This document shows positions 37,873-46,165 of a stretch of DNA of 64,000 nucleotides, one piece after another. The translations under genes were made by a program, and so were the position numbers. Source of the DNA: CAXBGS01 sp963975425 (GTDB lineage Bacteria > Planctomycetota > Planctomycetia > Pirellulales > Pirellulaceae); assembly GCA_963975425.1 (NCBI GenBank), contig CAXBGS010000006.1, positions 1 through 64,000 of the forward strand, written 5' to 3'. The number at the start of each line of letters is the position of its first letter. The first letter of the stretch is position 1. The notes beneath the pieces are model-generated. The model had not been told where the DNA came from, did no database searches, and saw only the letters and a list, made by a program, of their open reading frames with translations.

Positions 37873-38505
37873 TCAATCCTCTTCGATTGCAATTGCACGA
37901 ACTGGTGTGCCGTCGCCGCCGCTGATTTTCAGTGGCAATGCGGTGAATTTCACGATTGGCTTGGTCAACTGGTCCAGATTGATCAAGCCTTCGACGATGA
38001 CCACATTGCCGCGAAAAAGTGTTTGGTGCACGTCAGTGACTTCGCGAATGTTGTTGACGTCTGCAACGGACGGCGGTTCCACACCGATCAATCCGACTTG
38101 CCGATGAACGAACCAACGGGCGAGCTCGATCGAAATGCGGGGCAGTTCATTACGGTACTCTGGCGTCCCATAGCGGTGGTGCCAGTCGGTCCGCAGCAGC
38201 AGTCGGCAACCGGGTTGCACCTGATCGGAAACGTCCGCAAAGTCTTCGATGTCGAATAACTGTTTTGGCTCAGCCGGCGCCAAATTAACGACGATCGCGT
38301 CGCCGGTCACAACGCTGAGGTCTTGTTGGTCGATCGTTGCCGCGCCCGGGACAAAGTGGCACGGGGCGTCCATGTGAGTGCCGCAGTGCGAATAGAGTTC
38401 AAGCGTGGTTGCATTCCAGCCTTCTTGCTCGATCGTTTTCGCGGTCGATACGTTGACGCCAGGCATGTCATTATTGATCGGCAATGTGAGGTCAATGATC
38501 TTCAT
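37873..38505 (-). CDS. Cyclase-family metal-dependent hydrolase
   Basis: The 210-residue protein carries the metal-binding motif HCGTHMDAPCHF (His40, His44, Asp46, His50) that defines the kynurenine-formamidase/cyclase family (PF04199). The family hydrolyses amides and esters or dehydrates cyclic compounds. In a sugar-acid operon, hydrolysis of a lactone such as threonolactone is a reasonable inference. The start ATG at 38505 overlaps the stop of the upstream oxidoreductase gene by four bases. Confidence 0.8.
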   Translation of the reverse strand: MKIIDLTLPINNDMPGVNVSTAKTIEQEGWNATTLELYSHCGTHMDAPCHFVPGAATIDQQDLSVVTGDAIVVNLAPAEPKQLFDIEDFADVSDQVQPGCRLLLRTDWHHRYGTPEYRNELPRISIELARWFVHRQVGLIGVEPPSVADVNNIREVTDVHQTLFRGNVVIVEGLINLDQLTKPIVKFTALPLKISGGDGTPVRAIAIEED

Positions 38506-39578
38506 CGGTGTCCTCCCTCAGCGAGTCCGCGGACGGGCGTTCCCTTCGATGCCGATTCGTAAACGGCCTCTTGAACACGGAGCGTCTTGAGGTATTCCGT
38601 GCCGCTGGTTTCGAACGGAGTCGCATGTCGCAATGAGTCGACAAAATGCTGTTGCGTCGCAAAGACACAGTCGCCTGCAAAGTCACGCGGCGCGTGATCG
38701 TACGCGTGTTCCTGTTCTTGCTGTCCGAGCGGTTGCAGCGTGATTCGGCCGTCGGCATAAAGTCGAATGCTGCCGCCATTGGTCTCGACCAAGCATTCAC
38801 CAAACGTGAAACGCGGATCATCCGCATTGGACTCGTTAAAGCGGCTGGCGTCCCACAGTCCACGTGCGCCGTTAGAAAATTCGAACAGCACGATGCCCGT
38901 GTCTTCGCCGGCAATGTTGGGATTCATTTTTCGCAGCGATGCATACACACCGTCGATCTCGCCTGCGAGATAGCGAAATGTGTCAATGAAATGAACACCG
39001 GTCTCGAAGACCAGAAACTGCGGCATCGTGACAAAATACGGTTGTCGAGCTTGATATGCGTCGCTTTGCCAACCGTCGCCGGTTCTTGTTCGGACGCTAA
39101 TCGTGTGCAACCGATCGCCAATGATGTCGCTTTGCAGCAGTTTGCGGATTTCCCGATACCATGGTTGGAACCGAAAATTTTCGTGGACCATCAGTTCGAT
39201 GCCCGCGTCTTGTGCGCACTGCACCAATTGCCGCGCCTCATCGATGTTGGGGGCAAGCGGTTTCTGACAAATCACGTGAACGTTGACTGCCGCCGCGGCC
39301 CGCACGAGTTCCAAATGAGAATCGGGCCGGGTGACGATGTCGATAAAGTCGGGTTTGACTTCGGCTAGCATCAACGAAATGTCACTGTAAACACGGTCGA
39401 TGCCGTATTGTTGTGCGGTCTCGGTCGCTTTGGATTGATCTAAATCGCAGACCGCAACCAAATCAACATCGTCGATTCGCGACCACGCGTTCAAATGGAA
39501 CCTGCTGAAATAACCGGCACCGACAACGACACCACGCAGCGGTGTGTGAGTGTGTTCTGGCTGAAAGAAGTTGGTCAT
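38502..39578 (-). CDS. Gfo/Idh/MocA-family NAD(P)-dependent oxidoreductase
   Basis: The 358-residue protein has a Rossmann motif GVVVGAGYFSRFH near residue 16, an acidic nucleotide-binding site in VAVCDLDQ, and VICQKPLAPN, where the usual EKP is QKP. The C-terminal domain includes GVHFIDTFRYLAG, with the conserved His/Asp region of the family. Family members oxidise sugars, sugar acids or inositols. In this operon it may take the dehydrogenase step that LtnD or DenD performs in known tetronate pathways. Four bases overlap with the cyclase gene, and three bases separate it from the transporter gene. Confidence 0.85.
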   Translation of the reverse strand: MTNFFQPEHTHTPLRGVVVGAGYFSRFHLNAWSRIDDVDLVAVCDLDQSKATETAQQYGIDRVYSDISLMLAEVKPDFIDIVTRPDSHLELVRAAAAVNVHVICQKPLAPNIDEARQLVQCAQDAGIELMVHENFRFQPWYREIRKLLQSDIIGDRLHTISVRTRTGDGWQSDAYQARQPYFVTMPQFLVFETGVHFIDTFRYLAGEIDGVYASLRKMNPNIAGEDTGIVLFEFSNGARGLWDASRFNESNADDPRFTFGECLVETNGGSIRLYADGRITLQPLGQQEQEHAYDHAPRDFAGDCVFATQQHFVDSLRHATPFETSGTEYLKTLRVQEAVYESASKGTPVRGLAEGGHR

Positions 39579-39581
39579 GCG

Positions 39582-40967
39582 TTACCCCATCAAGAACTTG
39601 GTATAGATCAGGGCTGAAACGACAACGAGAATCAGGACCATGAAACTGACCAAACGCAATCGCAGTTTTTCGGGCGTCAGCTCTTGCAAGTGTCTCAGCG
39701 GGTTCATGAACATCCAGGCGATGACCGCCAGAATATTCATCACCGCAGCGAACACGAAGAACGAATTGGCGGAACCGGTTTGTTCGGCGACATAAGGCAT
39801 CGTCACGTTGGCGACAAAATAGGGGAACACGACTGCACTCAGTGCGGCGCCCAGGTTGCCGACCATGTTCATCGCGCCCGAGACGGCGCCACTGCGGTCG
39901 CCTCCGATGTCCATGCAGAACGCCCAACTGGGGCTCAGCGTCATCTCGACGCCAAACAGGGCGATCGAGAAACAGATGATGAGCGGCCAAACCGTTTCGG
40001 CTTCAGACGTTTGCGTGCACAGCAACAAACCGATTGCCCCCAGCGCGTAACCCACCATCGCGGGAATGCGGCGTGACATCACCGGCATGCCGCGGTGGTG
40101 CAAAATGGTCACAAGCGAGCCGGAAATCCACAACGCGACGGCGCCGACGAGCAATGGCAGCGCGGAAAGGTTCGCCGCGCTGCTGCCCCACCGTTCCTCG
40201 ATATAAGGACGCAGCCATGTGATGCTAATGAAGAAAGTAATATTGCTCGATGCGTATTGAAACATTGCCAACAACACATTGGCACTCGTCACGATCTGGA
40301 TGTAGGGAATGTTGCGATGCGTGTCTTCTTGTTCAGCAATGCCACGCCGGATCAATTCCACTTCGGCTTCGTTCGTCGCCGCATGGTCAGCCGGTTCGTC
40401 GCGATACCAAAACCACCAGACTAAACCCCAGAGCAGCCCCACGAATCCGTTGGCAACGAATGTCCACCGCCAGCCGATCCACGAGATCACCGCGGGCATC
40501 AGTACCAGCGAGATCGCCGCACCGACGCGAGCGCCCGAGTGAAAGATGCCTTGGCCGATACCGCGTTCTTTCGCGGGCAACCAACTGTACAGTGCCCGTG
40601 TCGCACCGGGATAAGCGCCCGCTTCGCCGACGCCGAACAAAAAGCGTACGACCAACAGGCTGATCGCCGTGAACACCGCGCCGGTCAGGGCCGTAAAGAT
40701 CGACCAGATCACCACCACGATCGTTAGCGCTCGTCGCGGTCCGGCGCGATCGCTGAACCATCCGGCGGGGATCTGAAACAATGCGTACCCGACGGCAAAG
40801 ATCCCAAAGACATAGCCCATCATCTGGTCCGTCAGACCGCTGATGTCACCCTGCATCGACCCTTTGGCAGCCGATATGCAGACACGATCCATGTAGGTGT
40901 TGACCGTGTGCAGAAACAGCAACAAAACCAGCACGAATCGCTGCTTCGATGCCATTACCGCCGTCAT
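39582..40967 (-). CDS. Major facilitator superfamily transporter, anion:cation symporter (ACS) type
   Basis: The 461-residue protein has about 12 hydrophobic segments. Typical ACS features are YMDRVCISAA after the first helix, GWFSDRAGPRR in the first loop, GVGEAGAYPGATRALYSW, and a central cytoplasmic loop with EAEVELIRRG. ACS members import hexuronates, galactonate, tartrate and other sugar acids. It is the first gene of the operon, with a consensus AAGGAG ribosome site at 40974-40979, and faces the divergent LysR gene. It is the likely importer of the four-carbon acid. Confidence 0.88.
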   Translation of the reverse strand: MTAVMASKQRFVLVLLLFLHTVNTYMDRVCISAAKGSMQGDISGLTDQMMGYVFGIFAVGYALFQIPAGWFSDRAGPRRALTIVVVIWSIFTALTGAVFTAISLLVVRFLFGVGEAGAYPGATRALYSWLPAKERGIGQGIFHSGARVGAAISLVLMPAVISWIGWRWTFVANGFVGLLWGLVWWFWYRDEPADHAATNEAEVELIRRGIAEQEDTHRNIPYIQIVTSANVLLAMFQYASSNITFFISITWLRPYIEERWGSSAANLSALPLLVGAVALWISGSLVTILHHRGMPVMSRRIPAMVGYALGAIGLLLCTQTSEAETVWPLIICFSIALFGVEMTLSPSWAFCMDIGGDRSGAVSGAMNMVGNLGAALSAVVFPYFVANVTMPYVAEQTGSANSFFVFAAVMNILAVIAWMFMNPLRHLQELTPEKLRLRLVSFMVLILVVVSALIYTKFLMG

Positions 40968-40973
40968 AGATCG

Positions 40974-40979
40974 CTCCTT
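40974..40979 (-). promoter_or_regulatory. Shine-Dalgarno site of the transporter gene
   Basis: AAGGAG on the minus strand lies six bases before the ATG at 40967. It is the best-matching ribosome site in this region and fixes the operon start. Confidence 0.75.
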
Positions 40980-41000
40980 AAGTGCCGTTGAATGGTGGGA

Positions 41001-41056
41001 TTCTAAACCATACGGCCATTAGTTGATATAAAATGCTATGTAATGGTCATTTAGAA
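41001..41056. promoter_or_regulatory. Nested inverted repeat, candidate LysR operator and divergent promoter
   Basis: Between the divergent transporter and regulator genes, ttctaaa at 41001-41007 pairs with tttagaa at 41050-41056. Inside it, g(g)ccatta at 41014-41021 pairs with taatggtc at 41041-41048 with one mismatch. Both pairs are centred near 41029-41031, in an AT-rich stretch that stands out from the GC-rich surroundings. LysR-type regulators bind dyads in such divergent gaps. No clear -35/-10 pair could be assigned. Confidence 0.6.
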
Positions 41057-41081
41057 TTTCAAAACGAGAGAAAGCATCGTC

Positions 41082-42005
41082 TTGAACGACACACGTGCAT
41101 CATCGCGAGCCAACGAGCTAAGCATCCAACAATTGCAAACGTTTCAGCTGGTATTCGAGCTGCGAAGCTACGCAGCCGCGGCGCGAGAATTGGAACTTTC
41201 CGTTCCCACGGTTTGGCAACAGATTCAATCGATCCAGCGCCTGTACGGATTCCCACTGTTTGAGAAACAGGGCCGTGGAATTGTCCCGACCGAGGGCGCC
41301 ACACGACTGTATCAGCCATTGTCCGAGGTGTTGGCAGGAATCGATTCCACGTTCGAATTGGCCGACCAGCAATCGCACCAGACAAAGCCGATCACACTGG
41401 TCGCGGGCGTCCGCATGATGATGGAAGAAATCGCGCAGCCGTTGTCCCGTTTCCGCAGTCACTGGGATCATCCACTGGTGATCCGTCAGGGAAATGATCG
41501 CGTCGCCGAACAGATGGTCTTGTCCGGCGATGCCGATGTCGCGCTCGCGCTGGAACCGGGGCACGATCAGGTTTCCCCATTGATCCATCTTGAACCAGCT
41601 TACTTTGTCGACTTCCTTGCGATTTGCAAAAAGACGCATCCGTTGGCCGAAGTTAAGAAACTGACGCTGCGCGAGCTGGTCAAACACGAGCTGGTGGTCA
41701 CGACGCGAGGCACGCACGGGCGTGACGCGCTCGATCACGCGCTTCATCGTGAACGATTGCAAGCTCGGATCGTCGCCGAGACGGACAACAGCGGATTTAC
41801 GATCGCATGCGTACGAGCCGGTCTGGGAGTTGGTATCCTGGCGGGTCGACCGGATGGTGAATTGTGCCGCCGACTTGAGTCACATTCCCTGCGGCGTCAA
41901 CTCGGTCGGCGACAGATCGTTTTTATGTGGAAGAAAGGCCGACGGTTGACGCCGGCTTTGACCGCGCTGGTCGATGCCGTCAAGCAGCACAATGCGAAAG
42001 ATTGA
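41082..42005 (+). CDS. LysR-family transcriptional regulator
   Basis: The 307-residue protein starts at TTG 41082, preceded by a purine-rich GAGAG at 41066-41070. No in-frame ATG precedes the DNA-binding domain. The N-terminal helix-turn-helix is clear in LQTFQLVFELRSYAAAAREL followed by SVPTVWQQIQSIQ. The effector domain runs from about residue 100 with GDADVALALE and GLGVGILAG. It is transcribed away from the sugar-acid operon and very probably controls it in response to a pathway intermediate. Confidence 0.88.
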   Translation: MNDTRASSRANELSIQQLQTFQLVFELRSYAAAARELELSVPTVWQQIQSIQRLYGFPLFEKQGRGIVPTEGATRLYQPLSEVLAGIDSTFELADQQSHQTKPITLVAGVRMMMEEIAQPLSRFRSHWDHPLVIRQGNDRVAEQMVLSGDADVALALEPGHDQVSPLIHLEPAYFVDFLAICKKTHPLAEVKKLTLRELVKHELVVTTRGTHGRDALDHALHRERLQARIVAETDNSGFTIACVRAGLGVGILAGRPDGELCRRLESHSLRRQLGRRQIVFMWKKGRRLTPALTALVDAVKQHNAKD

Positions 42006-42106
42006 ACGACGTCGTTAGTCGATTCCGATCGCGTCCCGATCACTCCGCAGATCGGTATCAGACACTCTAGAACGGGCCGGCGGAGCGGTTCTGCGAATTG
42101 TGACCT

Positions 42107-43510
42107 ATGAATACCGTGTTTCGATTGCCAGCGACCCGATTTACATCCATCGTTTTGGCATCCGTCTTGTTCTCTGTCGTTTTTGCGTGCTTGGACCGCA
42201 AATCTCTATTGGCGCGGGGGCCAAACGTCATCGTCTTCTATACCGATGATCAGGGTTCTTTGGATGCCAATTGCTATGGCAGCGACGACTTGATCACCCC
42301 GACGATGGACAACCTTGCGGCGACGGGAGTGCGGTTCACGCAAATGTATGCGCCTTCGGCCATCTGTTCTTCGTCCCGCGCGGGCCTGATGACCGGTCGG
42401 TTTCCCGCACGGGCAGGTGTGCCGTCGAACGTCAGCGGTGTCGCCAACACCGAAGGGATGCCGCACGCCGAGGTCACGATGGCGGACATGCTGCACGATG
42501 CCGGTTATAAGACCGCGCACATCGGCAAATGGCACTTGGGACATTTGCCCGAAACGAAGCCGAATGGTCAAGGATTCGATTACTCGTTTGGACACATGCA
42601 AGGTTGCATCGACAACTATTCGCATTTCTTTTATTGGTCTGGTCCGAATCGACACGACCTTTGGTTGAACGGAAAAGAAATCTTTCGCGATGGTCAGTTC
42701 TTTGGCGACATGATGCTGGATCACTGCACCCAGTTCATCACCGAGCAAAAAGACGATCCGTTCTTTATCTATATGGCGATCAATTGGCCGCATTACCCGA
42801 TGCAAGGCACGCAGAAATGGCGAGACGCCTATGAGGGGAAAATTGACGATCCACAGCGCCGGCGCTACGCCGAACTGGTCAGCACGACGGACGAGTTGAT
42901 CGGAAACGTGATCGGCCACCTCGAGCAACTGGGCCTGCGTGATGACACGCTAATTATCTTTCAGTCCGATCATGGTCACAGTGTCGAAGAGCGTGCTTTC
43001 TTTGGCGGCGGTAACCCGGGGCCGTATCGCGGCAGCAAGGGCTCACTGTTCGAGGGCGGGTTGCGGATCCCGTCGATCGTGTCGTGGCCTGGAAAAATTC
43101 CACAAGGCGAGGTGCGTGACCAAGCCGTTTTCGGTTGTGACTGGTTACCAACGATCGCCGATTTTGTCTCATGCCCGCTGCCGCAATCAAAGCTCGACGG
43201 CACCAGTATCCGAGATGTGATCGAGTCGGCCGATGCCCCGTCACCCCACGATCATCTGTATTGGCTATTGGGCAAAGGCAAAAAAGCACAGTGGGTCGTG
43301 CGGCAAGGCGATTGGAAACTGCTTGGCAATCCACAAGATCGTCGGCAACCCGATTCATTGACTGCCGACGACAAGTTGTTCTTGGTGAATTTGCAGCAAG
43401 ACATTTCCGAAACCAACAACGTTGCGAAAAAGTATCCCGAAAAGGTCTCAAAGTTGCGGGCGATTCATGACGGCTACTTTGCGGAAATTTTTGGCGAAAC
43501 GAATCAATGA
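42107..43510 (+). CDS. Secreted sulfatase (type I family) with CSSSR active-site motif
   Basis: The 467-residue protein has an N-terminal hydrophobic segment (about residues 12-28), then the metal-binding NVIVFYTDDQG (Asp47, Asp48). The active-site segment is ICSSSRAGLMTGR (Cys87 to Arg91), which fits the sulfatase signature except that Ser89 replaces the usual Pro of CxPSR. Other family motifs are present: GKWHLGH, and DHGHSVEE near residue 290. Sulfatases need conversion of the Cys to formylglycine, and the altered motif may change maturation. It probably removes sulfate from an algal polysaccharide in the periplasm or outside. The gene stands alone. Confidence 0.88.
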   Translation: MNTVFRLPATRFTSIVLASVLFSVVFACLDRKSLLARGPNVIVFYTDDQGSLDANCYGSDDLITPTMDNLAATGVRFTQMYAPSAICSSSRAGLMTGRFPARAGVPSNVSGVANTEGMPHAEVTMADMLHDAGYKTAHIGKWHLGHLPETKPNGQGFDYSFGHMQGCIDNYSHFFYWSGPNRHDLWLNGKEIFRDGQFFGDMMLDHCTQFITEQKDDPFFIYMAINWPHYPMQGTQKWRDAYEGKIDDPQRRRYAELVSTTDELIGNVIGHLEQLGLRDDTLIIFQSDHGHSVEERAFFGGGNPGPYRGSKGSLFEGGLRIPSIVSWPGKIPQGEVRDQAVFGCDWLPTIADFVSCPLPQSKLDGTSIRDVIESADAPSPHDHLYWLLGKGKKAQWVVRQGDWKLLGNPQDRRQPDSLTADDKLFLVNLQQDISETNNVAKKYPEKVSKLRAIHDGYFAEIFGETNQ

Positions 43511-43600
43511 TGGTGATGTCATGCATGTGCCCATCGTGATCGATTGATTTGATTTCGATCGGGCACTTCGTTACGATTCAAGTCTGTCAACGATGGCCCC

Positions 43601-43618
43601 GCGGGCGAGAGAGCCCGC
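43601..43618. terminator. GC-rich hairpin downstream of the sulfatase gene
   Basis: gcgggc-gagaga-gcccgc forms a perfect 6-bp stem about 90 bases after the sulfatase stop. No T-run follows, so it would be at best a weak or factor-dependent terminator. Confidence 0.3.
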
Positions 43619-43696
43619 CGATCGGTTGCGGGCCTCGATTGGCACGAATCAAACTTTGATACTCGTTTGCCGGGTTTGCGACGCCAAGCCCCGATC

Positions 43697-44812
43697 ATGC
43701 GATCGACAAAACTTCGCCGCCAAATCGCCTGGGAGGCGGCGCGTTTGATGTACTCACGCGAAGTCGGTGAGTACTTTCAGGCCAAGCAAAAGGCCGCTCG
43801 ACGCGTACAACGCGGTTGGGTCAAGCCATCGGACTTGCCCACCAACGCCGAGATTCGCGATCAGGTTCAAATGTTGGCACGGCTTTGCGATGGCGCTCAG
43901 CCGCATCAGCAACGTCTGCAGAAAATGCGGCTGCGAGCGGCTTGGTGGTTGCGTAACCTTTCGCCGTTTCATCCGCGATTGATCGGCAGCGTTCTGAGCG
44001 GTGCGATACGCGACGGGTCGGATATCGACATACACGTCTTTGCCGCGAATCCACACACCATCACTCTGGCCTTGGACGATCTGGGGGCTGGGTATGAGTT
44101 GCAGCGAAAACGGGTGCGCAAGGATGGCCGAGAGCGTATCTATGATCACGTTCACGTGTCTGACGAATTTCCCGTCGAATTGACCGTTTATCACCCTTCT
44201 CTGTTGGGATTCGGTTTTCGCAGCTCGATTACCGGAAAGAGAATCGAAAAAGCGAACCTGGGTGAATTGGAAAAGTTGATCGCGATGGAACATCAACTGG
44301 ACCCCCAGCAACAATGCGATCGTTTGCAGGAAATGGATTCGACGCCTGACGCTTTCGCCGTGTTCTTAGCACTCTTGATCCCACTGGAAAACGTCCAGCA
44401 GTCGTTGCGCTATCACCCCGAAGGCGATGCGTTGTTTCATTCAATGCAGGTATATGCGCTCGCAAAGGACGTCGCCCCGTACGACGAAGACTTTCTGTTG
44501 GCGGCTCTCTTGCACGACGTTGGTAAAGCGATTGACCCGGATGATCATGTCGGGGCGGGACTGGAGGCATTGGACGGATTCATCAGTGAACGGACAGCCT
44601 GGCTGATCGCTCACCACATGGAAGCACACAAAATTCATGACCGCACGATCGGTGCCCGACGGAGAAAACGCTTGGCCGCGCACCCGGACTTTGACGACCT
44701 GTGCACGCTGGGGGAATGTGACCGAGGCGGACGCGTGCCTGGCGCCCAAGTCGAAACCCCCGAAGAAGCACTCGATTACATCGAACAACTGTCCGAAATG
44801 TTTGACCGATAA
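43697..44812 (+). CDS. Nucleotidyltransferase-HD domain protein
   Basis: From the ATG at 43697 (a TTG at 43667 would add ten residues) the protein has 371 residues. About residues 90-115 hold a polymerase-beta-type nucleotidyltransferase site, GSVLSGAIRDGSDIDIHVF, with the G-S and D-x-D pattern. About residues 235-310 hold an HD domain with LFHSMQVYALAK, the HD pair in LLHDVGKAIDPDDH, and a later AHHMEAH. Such fusions act on RNA or nucleotides and often hydrolyse phosphates with the HD part. It lacks the extra domains of CCA-adding enzyme or GlnD, so the substrate is unknown. Confidence 0.75.
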   Translation: MRSTKLRRQIAWEAARLMYSREVGEYFQAKQKAARRVQRGWVKPSDLPTNAEIRDQVQMLARLCDGAQPHQQRLQKMRLRAAWWLRNLSPFHPRLIGSVLSGAIRDGSDIDIHVFAANPHTITLALDDLGAGYELQRKRVRKDGRERIYDHVHVSDEFPVELTVYHPSLLGFGFRSSITGKRIEKANLGELEKLIAMEHQLDPQQQCDRLQEMDSTPDAFAVFLALLIPLENVQQSLRYHPEGDALFHSMQVYALAKDVAPYDEDFLLAALLHDVGKAIDPDDHVGAGLEALDGFISERTAWLIAHHMEAHKIHDRTIGARRRKRLAAHPDFDDLCTLGECDRGGRVPGAQVETPEEALDYIEQLSEMFDR

Positions 44813-44842
44813 AAGCTGAGAAAGTGACAGGGATGACGCGCG

Positions 44843-46075
44843 TCATTGGTCGATGAGGTGCGTCAGATGTTTGATCGCTTCGTGGTGGTCAGCGGCGGTG
44901 GCTGCCCGATTGAGGCAGTCTTGTTGACGTGTCGTCAGGGGCACGGGGGCGCCGGGCGCGGGGAAGTCGGCAGAGATTTTCGCCGCGATGGCGGCCATCA
45001 ATTCCGGGACGCCTTGGCCGGTGGTTGCCACGGTGCCTAGCGAGTCGTCAGGAATCATCGCCTGAGACACCAGCAGATCTGCTTTGTTAAGCACCTGGAT
45101 GGAATGCTGCGGATCCACGTCGATGCGATTCGCGGTCTGCGGATCCGAAACAACGACCAAGACGTCGGCGCCGGTCATTGCTTGTTTGGCGAATTCGATC
45201 CCCTGCTGTTCGATCGAATCGGCATGATCTCGCATTCCAGCGGTGTCGCTGAGTCGGATCGGCAATCCCTCGATGACGGTGTCGGCGTGCAAGACGTCTC
45301 GTGTGGTGCCGGCGATGTCCATCGTGATGCTGCGGTCATAACCGACGATTGCGTTGACCAGGCTGCTCTTGCCAACATTTGGCGGCCCAACCAGCACGAC
45401 GCGGAATGGTTCCGTGATGCGCTTGCCCCAGTGACCTCGATCGGCGATGACGTGTATCTGGTCACGGACGTCGGCCAGCGCGAGAGCTTTCCCGTCGTTG
45501 TCGCCTTGCAATTGATCAATCTGTCGCTGGGCCCATCGCTGCAACGCGCCTCGCACCTGATCGAGCACGATTGCCGCGGTGCGCGTGGTCAGACACCGTG
45601 GCAGCACCTGATGAGCCTCGCGAATGATCAGCGACAAATCCGCGTCGATCCAATCGGACTGGTCGACGCGATTGACGCCAAAATCCCGTAAATCGTCTAG
45701 GATTCGGCTCGCAGCCAGTCGGCCACCGTGGCAATGAATTTCGAACATGCCCGCATCGATGCGAGTCACCACGACCGCTTCGCCGTCCCAGTCGCCGAAA
45801 CGGATTTCGCCATCACAAATCGGGCTCCGAGTGCGCCGGCGGAATCCTTGTTCGATCGCTGCCGCTGCTGCGGGGCCGCGAGCACCGATCACGGCGACGG
45901 CGCTGCGGCCGACACCGGTCAGCAACGCGCATTGCGACATGGGCGGTGACGGGGTTGTGCCATCACGGTCAGTTGTCGCGACACGGTCACGGGTTGGCAT
46001 CGCGGCGCTGTCTGGCACCGTGGCGCTTTCTGGCAAACTGGTTTTGATGGGATCTTTGTTTTTCGGTAAAGACAT
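44843..46075 (-). CDS. MnmE/TrmE-like GTPase lacking the C-terminal Cys motif
   Basis: The 410-residue protein has an N-terminal region matching the MnmE tetrahydrofolate-binding domain (FEIHCHGGRLAASRILDDL, about residues 111-129) and an inserted GTPase domain. That domain carries GPPNVGKSS (230-238), the K-loop AGTTRD (255-260), DTAGMRD (277-283) and NKAD (330-333). True MnmE ends in C(I/L)GK(F), with the Cys essential for tRNA wobble-uridine modification; this protein ends in HLTHLIDQ without it. It is probably a paralogue with another role, or a degenerate MnmE. The start may be internal (Met26 or Met46), because the first 45 residues are low-complexity. Confidence 0.8.
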   Translation of the reverse strand: MSLPKNKDPIKTSLPESATVPDSAAMPTRDRVATTDRDGTTPSPPMSQCALLTGVGRSAVAVIGARGPAAAAAIEQGFRRRTRSPICDGEIRFGDWDGEAVVVTRIDAGMFEIHCHGGRLAASRILDDLRDFGVNRVDQSDWIDADLSLIIREAHQVLPRCLTTRTAAIVLDQVRGALQRWAQRQIDQLQGDNDGKALALADVRDQIHVIADRGHWGKRITEPFRVVLVGPPNVGKSSLVNAIVGYDRSITMDIAGTTRDVLHADTVIEGLPIRLSDTAGMRDHADSIEQQGIEFAKQAMTGADVLVVVSDPQTANRIDVDPQHSIQVLNKADLLVSQAMIPDDSLGTVATTGQGVPELMAAIAAKISADFPAPGAPVPLTTRQQDCLNRAATAADHHEAIKHLTHLIDQ

Positions 46076-46165
46076 ATTGCAAACATCGAATAAACTGACG
46101 CAAACATCATCGATCGCATCTAGCTGCGCAGCTTGACGAATCTTCGATCTCGATCACTTGGCATT

